Part shown: piece after piece, positions 6,908 through 15,426 of the stretch
Numbering within the stretch: position 1 is the stretch's first letter
Layout: the number at the start of each line of letters is the position of its first letter
DNA from: Actinomyces marseillensis
GTDB lineage: Bacteria; Actinomycetota; Actinomycetes; Actinomycetales; Actinomycetaceae
DNA: 47,119 nt
Reading direction: 5' to 3'
NCBI RefSeq assembly: GCF_900155605.1
Contig: NZ_LT707420.1
Span: 224,509 to 271,627, forward strand
Position numbers and translations under genes: made by a program
Notes under the pieces: model-generated
Databases searched by the model: none
The model's input: only the letters and a program-made list of their open reading frames with translations
Told to the model about the DNA's origin: nothing

Positions 6908-8218
6908 ATGGCAAGCACTACCGCATCCAGGCCTCCAGCCCTTATGCCCGTTAGCATTCGCATGGGTGAGAACACCGTCGACATGTCGGTGCCGACCAAC
7001 GTTGCACTGGCAGAATTTGCCCCAAATATTGTGTCGCAAATCACACAATTATCTGCGAGTTCTGCCTCTCAGGGCTACCGAATTACGAATTCTCAGGGCA
7101 AGGTCCTCGACCAAAGCCAGACTCTGATCAATCAGGGAATCCAAGCAGGATCCGTTCTGATTCTGTCGAAAATTGGCGACAGCACACAGGATTTGCGCTA
7201 TGACGACCTGGTGGAAGCGGTGGGAACCGCGGTCGAAAATGATCAGGCTCCGTGGAATTCTGACAATTCGGTCGATCTTAGCACACATGCTTCTGCGCTT
7301 TTAGTCCTCACAGCAGCCGTCCTCATCTTCACAGGCGGCCGCGGAAGCACCATGGGACTCATCGTCGGATTATCCGGCGCAGTCCTCGCTTCCCTCGCCT
7401 GCGCAGTCATCGCACGCAACTCCTCACGCCTCGCACCCCTATCTCTTGCCCACTCAATTCCGATCCTCGCGGGCGCAGCTGTCATGAGCGCAATTCCCGG
7501 CTCTTGGTCAGGTCTTCCCCTTGCAGGCTTTGGAATTGCAGCGATGCTGAGCGCCTCGGTACTCCTTGTCGTCCTCCCGAAAGCCCTGCGCGGATCCGTC
7601 ACGGCACCGCTCACCTACGGTTTCTCGGCCACAGCAATTGGCCTATTGACTGGCTTCGCACACCTTTCCACGCAACGCGCAGCAAGTGCGGTCTATACCT
7701 TATTAATAGTGCTTATTTTGATCGCACCCTGGTTTGCCATGGCCAGAATTCCTGTGCGCGTGACAGGAATCCAAGAAACCATCGATCCCTACGAGGTCGT
7801 CCACAAGGTTCACGAGGGTTATATTCTGACCGTTTCCCTCAAAACTGGTGCTTCACTGGGAAGCCTGATCTGTATCCCACTCCTCCTCGATACGCGCTAC
7901 TCACTGCTCCTCCTGATCTGTGCCGGTGTTGCGCTCTTGCTCTCAACGCGCTCACTGCGCTCACGCACCGAAGTTCTTATCGGTGCACTTCTGGGAATCA
8001 TCCTGATTCTCAGCGGCGCAATCGGAAGCGCAGTCTTGATGCCTCAGGCACTCATTCCCGTCGTTTTGCTTCTCTTCGTCGCAACCGGCTTGGTCCTGGC
8101 ACTGACCGTTATTGATCCCAAGATGCGCCCATGGGTCACTCGAATCGCTGACGCACTTTCTCTTGTCAGCATGCTTGCACTAGTGCCGATCGCAACTTTG
8201 GTGTGGGGAGTGCTCTAA
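6908..8218 (+). CDS. eccD: EccD, integral membrane component of the type VII (ESX) secretion system
   Basis: This 436-aa protein matches the EccD layout. An N-terminal ubiquitin-like cytosolic domain of ~100 residues (PVSIRMGENTVDMSVPTNVALAEF, ending VLILSKIGD) is followed by a hydrophobic domain from about residue 130 with roughly eleven membrane segments. In known ESX systems EccD dimers form the membrane vestibule around EccB, EccC and EccE. The ATG at 6908 is preceded by AAAGGAA. The stop overlaps the eccB start (TAATG). The protein is a little shorter than mycobacterial EccD, mainly through a short linker. The assignment is strengthened by the eccB and mycP genes that follow. Confidence 0.9.
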   Translation: MASTTASRPPALMPVSIRMGENTVDMSVPTNVALAEFAPNIVSQITQLSASSASQGYRITNSQGKVLDQSQTLINQGIQAGSVLILSKIGDSTQDLRYDDLVEAVGTAVENDQAPWNSDNSVDLSTHASALLVLTAAVLIFTGGRGSTMGLIVGLSGAVLASLACAVIARNSSRLAPLSLAHSIPILAGAAVMSAIPGSWSGLPLAGFGIAAMLSASVLLVVLPKALRGSVTAPLTYGFSATAIGLLTGFAHLSTQRAASAVYTLLIVLILIAPWFAMARIPVRVTGIQETIDPYEVVHKVHEGYILTVSLKTGASLGSLICIPLLLDTRYSLLLLICAGVALLLSTRSLRSRTEVLIGALLGIILILSGAIGSAVLMPQALIPVVLLLFVATGLVLALTVIDPKMRPWVTRIADALSLVSMLALVPIATLVWGVL

Positions 8219-9561
8219 TGCCATCTAATAAGGACATCCTCGAAGCCCAGCGATTCAACCGCCGCAGACTGGTCACCGCCTTCACTTCGGGCACTCCGGG
8301 AGGCAAGGAACTCGAATCAAAATCGACCACTCGCCCGCTCATCGTTGGAGCATCCATAGCCGCTGTTGTCGTCTTGATCGCAGTGGCAATTGGACGCTTC
8401 TTGCCGACATTGCCATCAGGCTGGGAAAACTCACACCTGATCATCACCAAGGGCGAAGGCGCACGCTACTACTCCATCGAAGGAACCCTGCGCCCGATTT
8501 CCAATGTCACTTCCGCGAAGCTTCTCAGTGAGAACGGCAAGATGGTGACCTCGTCGGTCGCGACCTCCTCACTTGAAGGTATTCCGCGAGGAAGTGCGAT
8601 CGGACTGAGCGATGTCCCCGACGATATCCCTGCAGCCTCCCAGCTTCATTCCTACGAGTGGACGTCCTGCGCCTCGTCCTCAGGTATGAAAACTTGGGTC
8701 GCTGGTAACCCCGATGGGCTCCAAAACGCCAACACCGCACTGGTATCAAACGAAGGCCGTCTCTACCTGGTCTCAGGCGGCGTCCGCTACCCCATCGATC
8801 CTGCGCGGTCTCAAGCCATTATTAACGTCCTGGATCTATCGGGACGTAACGTCACCCCGGTCAGTGCAAGCTGGCTGAGTTTGTTCACCGAAGGGTCAAC
8901 ATTGGCCCCGCTCAACATCCCCAACTTGGGCCGCCCCGTGTCGGGAATGTCATCACGAATCACGGCCGCACAGGTCGGAACACTGATCGAAGTTGATGAA
9001 TCAGGCACGCCCAGGCGCTACGTCATCACCGGCGACGGAACGATCACCCCGCTCACGGACTTCTCCTACAAGCTCTACCAGGCCTCGTGGGCAGATCGCG
9101 GAAGCCCGCAAAACCTCATGATTGACCTCTCAGAGCTCGCATCGCTGAACGTCTCCACCCAGGGAATCATTCCCGCCGACTGGCCCACTCAAGTTGGCGA
9201 GGTCCTCGGCGGCGATGAGCTGCCCTGCGCGCAGTTGACCATCAACCATTCCCAGGCCTCGACGAAGCTCATGTCCCTCTCGACCACCCAAATGGCCCAA
9301 CTTAAGCCGCGCGATATCAACGTTCGCGGTGGTTCCGGCGCCCTGGTTCGAGCCTCATCTGGCGGCGCGGCAGGACCGGTCATCTTCGTCTCCGACCTCG
9401 GCAAGGCACACGGGCTGGGATCAAACCCGGCAGATTCGCTAGCGCGACTCGGCCTGCCCGAAAACGCGGTCTCTCCCCTACCCGCAGCGTGGCTCGCACT
9501 GATCCCCGAAGGGCAAGAACTCACCTCGAGTGCCGCATGGGAAACGGTGGGTGCTCAGTGA
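8218..9561 (+). CDS. eccB: EccB, type VII (ESX) secretion system membrane protein
   Basis: This 447-aa protein has a short cytosolic N-terminus with the family pattern of basic and aromatic residues (LEAQRFNRRRLVTAF), one membrane segment (about 43-65) and a large extracytoplasmic domain. EccB's outer part is built from repeat domains; segments such as LYLVSGGVRYPID and RRYVITGDGTITPLT look like such repeats. Two Cys (SYEWTSCASS and GDELPCAQL) could form the usual disulfide. The ATG at 8218 overlaps the eccD stop codon. A frame extension to 8203 inside eccD is not needed. Its stop overlaps the GTG of mycP. Function follows from homology: part of the ESX translocation complex. Confidence 0.9.
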   Translation: MPSNKDILEAQRFNRRRLVTAFTSGTPGGKELESKSTTRPLIVGASIAAVVVLIAVAIGRFLPTLPSGWENSHLIITKGEGARYYSIEGTLRPISNVTSAKLLSENGKMVTSSVATSSLEGIPRGSAIGLSDVPDDIPAASQLHSYEWTSCASSSGMKTWVAGNPDGLQNANTALVSNEGRLYLVSGGVRYPIDPARSQAIINVLDLSGRNVTPVSASWLSLFTEGSTLAPLNIPNLGRPVSGMSSRITAAQVGTLIEVDESGTPRRYVITGDGTITPLTDFSYKLYQASWADRGSPQNLMIDLSELASLNVSTQGIIPADWPTQVGEVLGGDELPCAQLTINHSQASTKLMSLSTTQMAQLKPRDINVRGGSGALVRASSGGAAGPVIFVSDLGKAHGLGSNPADSLARLGLPENAVSPLPAAWLALIPEGQELTSSAAWETVGAQ

Positions 9562-10850
9562 CACGCGTCAAAAAGGCTCTCTTCGGATCCTGTGCTGTGC
9601 TTGCCCTCTTTGCAGGCGCAGCAATCCCCGCTGCCAACGCTGACACGCCGACACCGGAAAGCACTCAGAGTGCCTCCGAAAACGAGCACTCACAGCCCAA
9701 GGCAGGAAACGGGCCCTCGAAGGCGCCGGAAGAACCCTGCCAAATCGGCGTCGACAAGTGGCTCGCCCAAGCTCCCTCCGCGTATTCCTTCCTCGGAATG
9801 AAAGAGGCACTGGAACTCTCGCGTGGAAACGTTCGCGTTGCACTGGTTGATTCCGGAGTCGCCGCGGGCAACGCACACTTTAAGGATGTGGTAGAACCCG
9901 GCGTTGACCTCGTCGAATCCGGCGACGGGCGAAAGGACTCCTTCGGGCACGGCACCGCGATCGCCGGACAAATTGCCGCGCGAGAAGTCTCAGGTTCAGG
10001 CGTCGTTGGTTTTGCCCCGCAATCCACGATCGTCCCCGTGCGCGTCTACGTCGACTCGAGCGACGACGCCAAGCGCGCGGGCAAGGGGCCGACAGCTGCG
10101 CGAACAGCCGACGGTATTCGTTGGGCTGCAGATCAGGGAATTCGCGTGATCGTTGTCCCGCAATCCTTGACCTCTGATGATGTCGCCCTGCGCACAGCAA
10201 CCCAATACGCGCACTCCAAGGGAGCGCTGGTGGTCGCCTCGGCTGGAAACGTCGAACAGAATGCGAACTCGGGTTCGCAAGACACAGCGGTCCGCTTCCC
10301 CGCGGGATACCCCGAGGCCCTGTCCGTGACCGCCGTTGATGCGCAAGGTAACCCCAGTCAGTCTGTCGTCCACGGAACGCACGTTGAAATCGCGGCTCCC
10401 GGTGCACAGATCGCAACCACCTTCTTCGCCAACGGTGACTGTATGTTCGCCGCTCAAGGTGCATCGACCTCGTACGCAACGGGATACATGGGCGCAATCA
10501 CTGCACTGATCGCAGCGCGCTATCCCGATGAAACACCAGACCAGTGGAAGTACCGGCTCCTCGCAACCGCCTTGCGCAGCTCGCCTTCGCAGCGCACCGC
10601 CGAGGAAGGGTGGGGAATCGTCGCCCCCTTCAATGCGCTCAATTTTGTCAACGACGGGACCATGCCCGGGCCCCAAAACCCGATCTACCCGCCGATCCAA
10701 AAAACCGCGAACCCGGTCATAGTTAAACCGGATCTCCCCGTTGATACGACGACTCCGCGCAGACTGTGGGCACTCGGAATTTCCGGTGCGGGACTAACCA
10801 TTGTCATCGCAGTCCTGCTGATCCGCCGGCTCCGCGCGAAAGACGAGTAG
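9558..10850 (+). CDS. mycP: MycP-type mycosin, membrane-anchored subtilisin-like protease of the ESX system
   Basis: This 430-aa protein has a signal peptide (KKALFGSCAVLALFAGAAIPAANA), an acidic/Pro-rich stretch, an S8 peptidase domain and a C-terminal membrane helix (ISGAGLTIVIAVLLI) with a basic tail. The catalytic residues read as Asp98 (VALVDSG), His131 (FGHGTAIAG) and Ser305 (STSYATG), with oxyanion Asn in VASAGN. Around the Ser the usual GTSxAxP has become STSYATG: the Gly and the Pro are replaced. The GTG at 9558 overlaps the eccB stop (GTGA) and directly begins the signal peptide, so the longer frame to 9489 is rejected. Mycosins are needed for stability of the ESX complex. It is the last gene of the plus-strand operon here. 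Confidence 0.9.
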   Translation: MTRVKKALFGSCAVLALFAGAAIPAANADTPTPESTQSASENEHSQPKAGNGPSKAPEEPCQIGVDKWLAQAPSAYSFLGMKEALELSRGNVRVALVDSGVAAGNAHFKDVVEPGVDLVESGDGRKDSFGHGTAIAGQIAAREVSGSGVVGFAPQSTIVPVRVYVDSSDDAKRAGKGPTAARTADGIRWAADQGIRVIVVPQSLTSDDVALRTATQYAHSKGALVVASAGNVEQNANSGSQDTAVRFPAGYPEALSVTAVDAQGNPSQSVVHGTHVEIAAPGAQIATTFFANGDCMFAAQGASTSYATGYMGAITALIAARYPDETPDQWKYRLLATALRSSPSQRTAEEGWGIVAPFNALNFVNDGTMPGPQNPIYPPIQKTANPVIVKPDLPVDTTTPRRLWALGISGAGLTIVIAVLLIRRLRAKDE

Positions 10851-10966
10851 GGCGAGCGGGTCGGGAGCGCCGCGAGCGGTCGGAGCGCGCAACGAGTGAA
10901 GCACCCGGGGTTCTCTTCTGCGGAGTCCCGGCCGTTCTTCGCACTCTCGGTCGTTCTTCCCGCCGC
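10851..10966 (+). repeat. Convergent spacer with small imperfect direct repeats
   Basis: Between the convergent mycP and kinase genes, GCGAGCGGGTCGGGAGCGC (10852-10870) is followed by a near copy, GCGAGCGGTCGGAGCGC (10872-10888). A second local duplication is CGGCCGTTCTTCGC / CGGTCGTTCTTCCC near 10930-10970. No clear terminator hairpin with a T-run was found. Confidence 0.4.
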
Positions 10967-12922
10967 CTAGTGAGCGCTGGATTGAGTCGTTGACGGAGTG
11001 CTCGGTTGAGCGCTCTTCTGTGCACTTTGGCTCGGAGTGGGCTGCTCGATCAGCTGCCCATCGTCTCCAATCTTCACGCAAGCCTTCGTCGGCTGCGAAG
11101 AACGGCCATTTTCAGCCACCGAAACAACCTCGATGCACACGTCACCGGGAACGGTCTTCACGGAAACCGCATTCTGACGAGTATCCGCAACAACATCATC
11201 TTGGCCGGGCTTACTCACCGTGTAAACGTAGCGCCTGCGGCCAGCCGAAGAGGAAGCAGCCGCGGGATCCGTCCAACTCCACTGAATGTTGTCCCCGTTT
11301 ACGCGGGCAACGAGCTGCTCGACCGCCGGCGGAGGAACGGAAACGGGGTCTTCTCCTTGCGCGCTTGTCGTGACGCTTGTGGAGGGAGTCGGGGTCGTAT
11401 CGCCGACACCGACGATCTTCCCGCCGCCCGTCAGCATTGCGACAATAACAGCGCCTAAAACAACCATTCCCAAGATGACAAGCGCAACGATCGCGATAAT
11501 TCTCTTCGGGCCCGAAGATCGACCATCTGGCAGATATCCCAAGGGATGCGAGGTATCGAAAGTGTTCTCGGTCGTATGCCCTGGAGCTCGCCACGAGTCC
11601 GGCGCAGGCGCATAGCCCGCCCCAAACGCCTCACTCGCCCCTCCCTCAGCTGCAGGCGCCTGGCCCATCTGCGGATTAGCTGCGGAGGGATCCCCAAGTT
11701 CGGTAGCGCCGGCTTGCGTTGGCGCTGCACCTGAAGCACCCTCCTGAGCTGCATTGATCCCCGAGGCCGAGGCCGGGCTGGCAGGAACATCGCCGCCAGC
11801 CCCGCCCCCGGTAGGTGCGGGCGAAGTAAAGGAATAATCGGGAGCCGAGGAGGGGCGAAGATCCACAGAAGATGGACGCAGGCGCGTACGCTCCGCGTCA
11901 ATCGATGGCATCGCACGAAGACGCGTTGCCTCGTCTTGAACGGCTCCCCCAGAAAATTGATCCGACTGGTCCGCATTCCATGACGCAGAAGAGTCCGACG
12001 AAGACCCCGATGCAGCCTGCCCACCAAAACTGGAGAGCGCATTTCCATCGCGCAACTCCATCTTCGTCACAGGACGTCCCATGAGCGTCTGGATTTCCTG
12101 GAGCTGACGGCCTAACTCGGCGGCAGAAGAGGTTCGCTTTCGAGGATCCAATTGCATCGCGTGGCGCAGGACCCGCTCGAGTTCCTTGGGGGCGTCGGGG
12201 CGCGAAAGACCACGAATTCGCCCCTCGTACACACGGGCAGCAACAGAAGCTGCGCTATTGTCACCAACCGGGTCCTCGAAAGGACTACGACCACTCAGGA
12301 AGGTCCACAGCGTCGTTGCGAGCGCCCAGACGTCCTGGGTCGGATGCGCATGAGTCGAACGATTGTGCTGTTCCGGAGGCGCCCAAAGAACAGAAAAACC
12401 ATCCAAGCTCCCCTTCTCCAGAGCGCCGATGCGAGCAGCAACACCAAAGTCACCCAACACCGGGTAGGAGTAGGAATCGAACATGACGTTCGCGGGCTTA
12501 ATATCGCGATGAACATAGCCATTGCGGTGCAGCATTTCGACGCCGCCGCACAGCCTGATCACGACGTCAAGCGCGCGATCCACGGCCAAGGGCATTCGCC
12601 GTACCTGCTCGGCCACATTCGCTACTGGGCAAAACTCCATCTCCAGGTAGGGGCGACCATCTGGAGAGGTTCCAATGGAATACAACTCCACCACGGCGGG
12701 ATGGCCGGCGATGGAGGTCATCACATCGGCCTCGTGGCGAATCTGCGCATACTCCACCTGATCGCCCACCGAGCGCGCAACCTTCACGGCAACTTCGCGC
12801 GCAGGCTGTTCTTGACGATACAGGTGCACGTCCGCGAAACCACCCGAACCAAGCGAACGCAGCCAGGTGTGACCGGGCAGTTCCGGGGGCGGAAGACGAC
12901 GTGCTGGAACCGAAGGCGTCAT
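10967..12922 (-). CDS. Membrane-anchored Ser/Thr protein kinase (PknB-like) with extracellular FN3-like domain
   Basis: This 651-aa protein has an N-terminal kinase domain (about 15-275) with a Gly-rich loop LGSGGFADV, Lys47 in VAVKVAR, catalytic loop HRDIKPAN (Asp140), DFG (Asp158) and APPEQ near the activation segment. A long Ser/Ala/Pro-rich juxtamembrane stretch follows (about 280-470), then one membrane helix (about 475-500). The outer domain resembles a fibronectin type III fold (VEQLVARVNGDNIQWSWTDPA... and a C-terminal Ser/Gln-rich tail). The start overlaps the transglutaminase-like gene stop (TGATG), so the two are coupled. This is the kinase member of the kinase/FN3/AAA/DUF58/TGM cluster known from bifidobacteria. 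The FHA protein at the window start is a candidate reader of its phosphorylation. Substrates are unknown. Confidence 0.92.
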   Translation of the reverse strand: MTPSVPARRLPPPELPGHTWLRSLGSGGFADVHLYRQEQPAREVAVKVARSVGDQVEYAQIRHEADVMTSIAGHPAVVELYSIGTSPDGRPYLEMEFCPVANVAEQVRRMPLAVDRALDVVIRLCGGVEMLHRNGYVHRDIKPANVMFDSYSYPVLGDFGVAARIGALEKGSLDGFSVLWAPPEQHNRSTHAHPTQDVWALATTLWTFLSGRSPFEDPVGDNSAASVAARVYEGRIRGLSRPDAPKELERVLRHAMQLDPRKRTSSAAELGRQLQEIQTLMGRPVTKMELRDGNALSSFGGQAASGSSSDSSASWNADQSDQFSGGAVQDEATRLRAMPSIDAERTRLRPSSVDLRPSSAPDYSFTSPAPTGGGAGGDVPASPASASGINAAQEGASGAAPTQAGATELGDPSAANPQMGQAPAAEGGASEAFGAGYAPAPDSWRAPGHTTENTFDTSHPLGYLPDGRSSGPKRIIAIVALVILGMVVLGAVIVAMLTGGGKIVGVGDTTPTPSTSVTTSAQGEDPVSVPPPAVEQLVARVNGDNIQWSWTDPAAASSSAGRRRYVYTVSKPGQDDVVADTRQNAVSVKTVPGDVCIEVVSVAENGRSSQPTKACVKIGDDGQLIEQPTPSQSAQKSAQPSTPSTTQSSAH

Positions 12923-15426
12923 GACTGGTGTCCTCTAAAAGGATGGCGGAGGCGTCGACGAAGCACCCCAAGCGGAGATGCTCCATGCTTTTGGCGGTAG
13001 CGTGCGCTCAAGGAGGTCACAGATAGGGCGCGACGAATCCTGGTCCAACGCGACGCATTCGATTTCAGCTCACTGCTGAGTTCATCAACGATCTGCCACG
13101 ATTCATCGGCCTGCTGCGCAAGGGCCTCGTCACCGGAGAAGTCCGCGGTATCGGCCGCACGCGCAACGCGTACTGGTCTGGGCAATTCCTCACCAAACTG
13201 GTACCACTGCGCGTTCGACATCGATCCTGGCTTCGCGGCACTCGCCGGCCACAAAGGCGAAGAGGTGAGCATCCACGCGGCCTCCTGGCGAGTCATATCG
13301 GTTGGAACGACAACGCCCGCATCGCGCGCAAGATCAACAACCTCATCCCACGAACCCGTAAGCGCACGCGAAGGCACAGCCCCGCGACGCTTCTTACGGC
13401 GACGACTCTTCGCCACAAGAATGGCAAGCAACGGAACCGTCAGCAAGGCAAGAACACCGCCACCGGTTGCAATAGCTCCCCACGGGATCTTCAAACGAGA
13501 ATCATCATTCGAATCCGAACCGCGGTCCGACGTCGAAGGCGGAAGATCTGCCGGTTCTTCGGGAGGCTCCGGGGGTTGGAGCACCTGGGGACGCGGGACC
13601 GAGCGAGGACGAGTTTCCTCTGTAATCGGCTTCTGATCCCTGGGCGGAGTCGGGTCAAAAATCGCCCAGCCAACACCCTGGAATTCAACCTCAACCCACG
13701 CGTGCACATCCGAACCGCGCAGGTCAATGTCTCCACCCTTCGAGTCATTCGGGTAGGCGCCCATGACAACGCGAGCGTTCATGCCCAAGCTGTGCAGCAT
13801 GAGGGCCATGAGCACGGAGTACTGCTCATCGTCACCGACCATCTGCTCGCTCTCGAGCATGCGAGTCAAACGGTCCGCACGGCTACCCGGGCGGGACTTG
13901 GGATCATCGGCGTTCTCGTAGAAGCCCTTTTCCTTCAGGTGACGTTCGATCGCTCGAGCTTTAGCGAGGTCACCCTGCTCGGCAGCAGACTTCTGCGTCG
14001 CAAACTCACGAATTTCGTCTGGGACACTGGTGTCTCCACCGGTATAGGGCACGGCGTGAGTTCCGGAAAGCTGACCATCAGACCAGATCGGAACGATCAT
14101 CGACTCCGTGGAGTACTCCATGTTCCCGCCCTGGACATTCTTCGTGGTCGACAGCGCGGCATTAGCCCACGCATCGTAGTAAAGACCGTCCTGAAGAGTC
14201 GTCGCTTGCGCGGTTGCTTGAGTACCTGAGGCCGATGTGTCCTGGTTGAAGACGATAGTCGAGGGGGTTCCCACGATGGGAACCCACGGCCCCAAAAGCT
14301 GCGAGGTCTTCAAGGACATCTGGGCACTTGAGCTACCCTCAACAGGCTTGTGCTGGGGCAAGGTCGATCCCACGTGAATATAGCCGTTTGACGGTCCCCT
14401 ACCCGGAGACAACATGGTCATCGTGGTGCCGTCGTAGCTATCCATGACACCGATACGCACGCGCGCACCCTCGGGCAAACCATCCACGTGAATCAATGTG
14501 TCTTCTTTGAGGTCCACATTGTAGTGACGGAAAGCAGACAGAGGCGAAGGATACTGGCGAGCATCCAACGGGGGTTGAACGACATCACGCAGAACGATGC
14601 GCGAATACCACGGGCCATAAAGGTTCGTCAGTGGGACAGCTGCGCCCGCAACCAGGGCAATTACCAAGAGCCCGCCCGCAATTTGGCGTCCCACGTGGAT
14701 CGTGCCCTGCGACCTTCCCCGAGTTGTTTCACCCAGGGTCGTTGCCGCATCGGCATCGATCGCTCCTCCGACGCGAACGTCTAGACCGGCCTCGAGGCGA
14801 CGATACTGTCCTGCCCACGCGCACCAGCCCAAGGCAAGCGCCCACCACACAGCGACCAGGTAGATATTCGGGAAAGTTCCACCTTTACCCCACGCGATGC
14901 CAACAATGCCCATGATCGCAACAGGAAGAACCGCCGCGATCGCGCGTCCTGACCGCAGAACGAGGAGAGCTGCGATGAAAGAACACAGGAGTCCCGTCAG
15001 CCACGGAACCATCGTGGGACCGATGTACGCCGAGGCCGGAGGGGTAACAGTTAACAGGTCTTTCCACGAATACACGACCTGTAAAACCAAGAGCTGCAGG
15101 GTCCGGGCGGTCGGAAGGCCATAGAAAGTCGTCGAGGGATAAGCAGCCACTCCACCAACAAGGAAGTGGGTCGCAATGAGCCCCGCAATCGAAGAGATCG
15201 TATCCCAACGCCAGAAGGACGAGACCCACGCAACGAAAAGTCCCGCAGCAACGCCAGCGCCGGCGGCACGCAAGCCAGCCCACGATCCGAAGACGGCCTC
15301 GTGAATCCAGATTGTTGGAAGGAAAAGCGCAACCAGGCCGATGAGGAACCAGGCGGGCAAACCGGCGCGCGATACTTGGAAACCCGCGCGCGCATCAAGA
15401 TGAAGGCCTTGTGTCGATGTTGTCAT
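12919..15426 (-). CDS. Membrane transglutaminase-like protein (DUF3488 type) with Asp at the catalytic Cys position
   Basis: This 835-aa protein has ~8 membrane segments in the first 290 residues, an outer domain, a transglutaminase-core domain (about 490-595), a Pro-rich linker, another membrane segment (GAIATGGGVLALLTVPLLAILVA) and a basic cytosolic tail. The core motif that normally reads G-x-C-E-x-[FY] is G-D-D-E-Q-Y here, so Asp533 sits where the nucleophilic Cys belongs. The His (DVHAWVEV, His575) and Asp (FDPTPP, Asp591) of the triad are in place. It is therefore either inactive as a classical transglutaminase/protease or uses other chemistry. Both ends overlap neighbours by TGATG, tying it to DUF58 and the kinase. 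A role in envelope assembly is inferred from the cluster. Confidence 0.88.
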   Translation of the reverse strand: MTTSTQGLHLDARAGFQVSRAGLPAWFLIGLVALFLPTIWIHEAVFGSWAGLRAAGAGVAAGLFVAWVSSFWRWDTISSIAGLIATHFLVGGVAAYPSTTFYGLPTARTLQLLVLQVVYSWKDLLTVTPPASAYIGPTMVPWLTGLLCSFIAALLVLRSGRAIAAVLPVAIMGIVGIAWGKGGTFPNIYLVAVWWALALGWCAWAGQYRRLEAGLDVRVGGAIDADAATTLGETTRGRSQGTIHVGRQIAGGLLVIALVAGAAVPLTNLYGPWYSRIVLRDVVQPPLDARQYPSPLSAFRHYNVDLKEDTLIHVDGLPEGARVRIGVMDSYDGTTMTMLSPGRGPSNGYIHVGSTLPQHKPVEGSSSAQMSLKTSQLLGPWVPIVGTPSTIVFNQDTSASGTQATAQATTLQDGLYYDAWANAALSTTKNVQGGNMEYSTESMIVPIWSDGQLSGTHAVPYTGGDTSVPDEIREFATQKSAAEQGDLAKARAIERHLKEKGFYENADDPKSRPGSRADRLTRMLESEQMVGDDEQYSVLMALMLHSLGMNARVVMGAYPNDSKGGDIDLRGSDVHAWVEVEFQGVGWAIFDPTPPRDQKPITEETRPRSVPRPQVLQPPEPPEEPADLPPSTSDRGSDSNDDSRLKIPWGAIATGGGVLALLTVPLLAILVAKSRRRKKRRGAVPSRALTGSWDEVVDLARDAGVVVPTDMTRQEAAWMLTSSPLWPASAAKPGSMSNAQWYQFGEELPRPVRVARAADTADFSGDEALAQQADESWQIVDELSSELKSNASRWTRIRRALSVTSLSARYRQKHGASPLGVLRRRLRHPFRGHQS

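Noticed and set aside
12919-15426. Frameshift or sequencing error explaining the missing catalytic Cys
   Set aside because: The frame is intact on both sides, and the GAC GAT codons fit within an otherwise conserved block with His and Asp correctly spaced.
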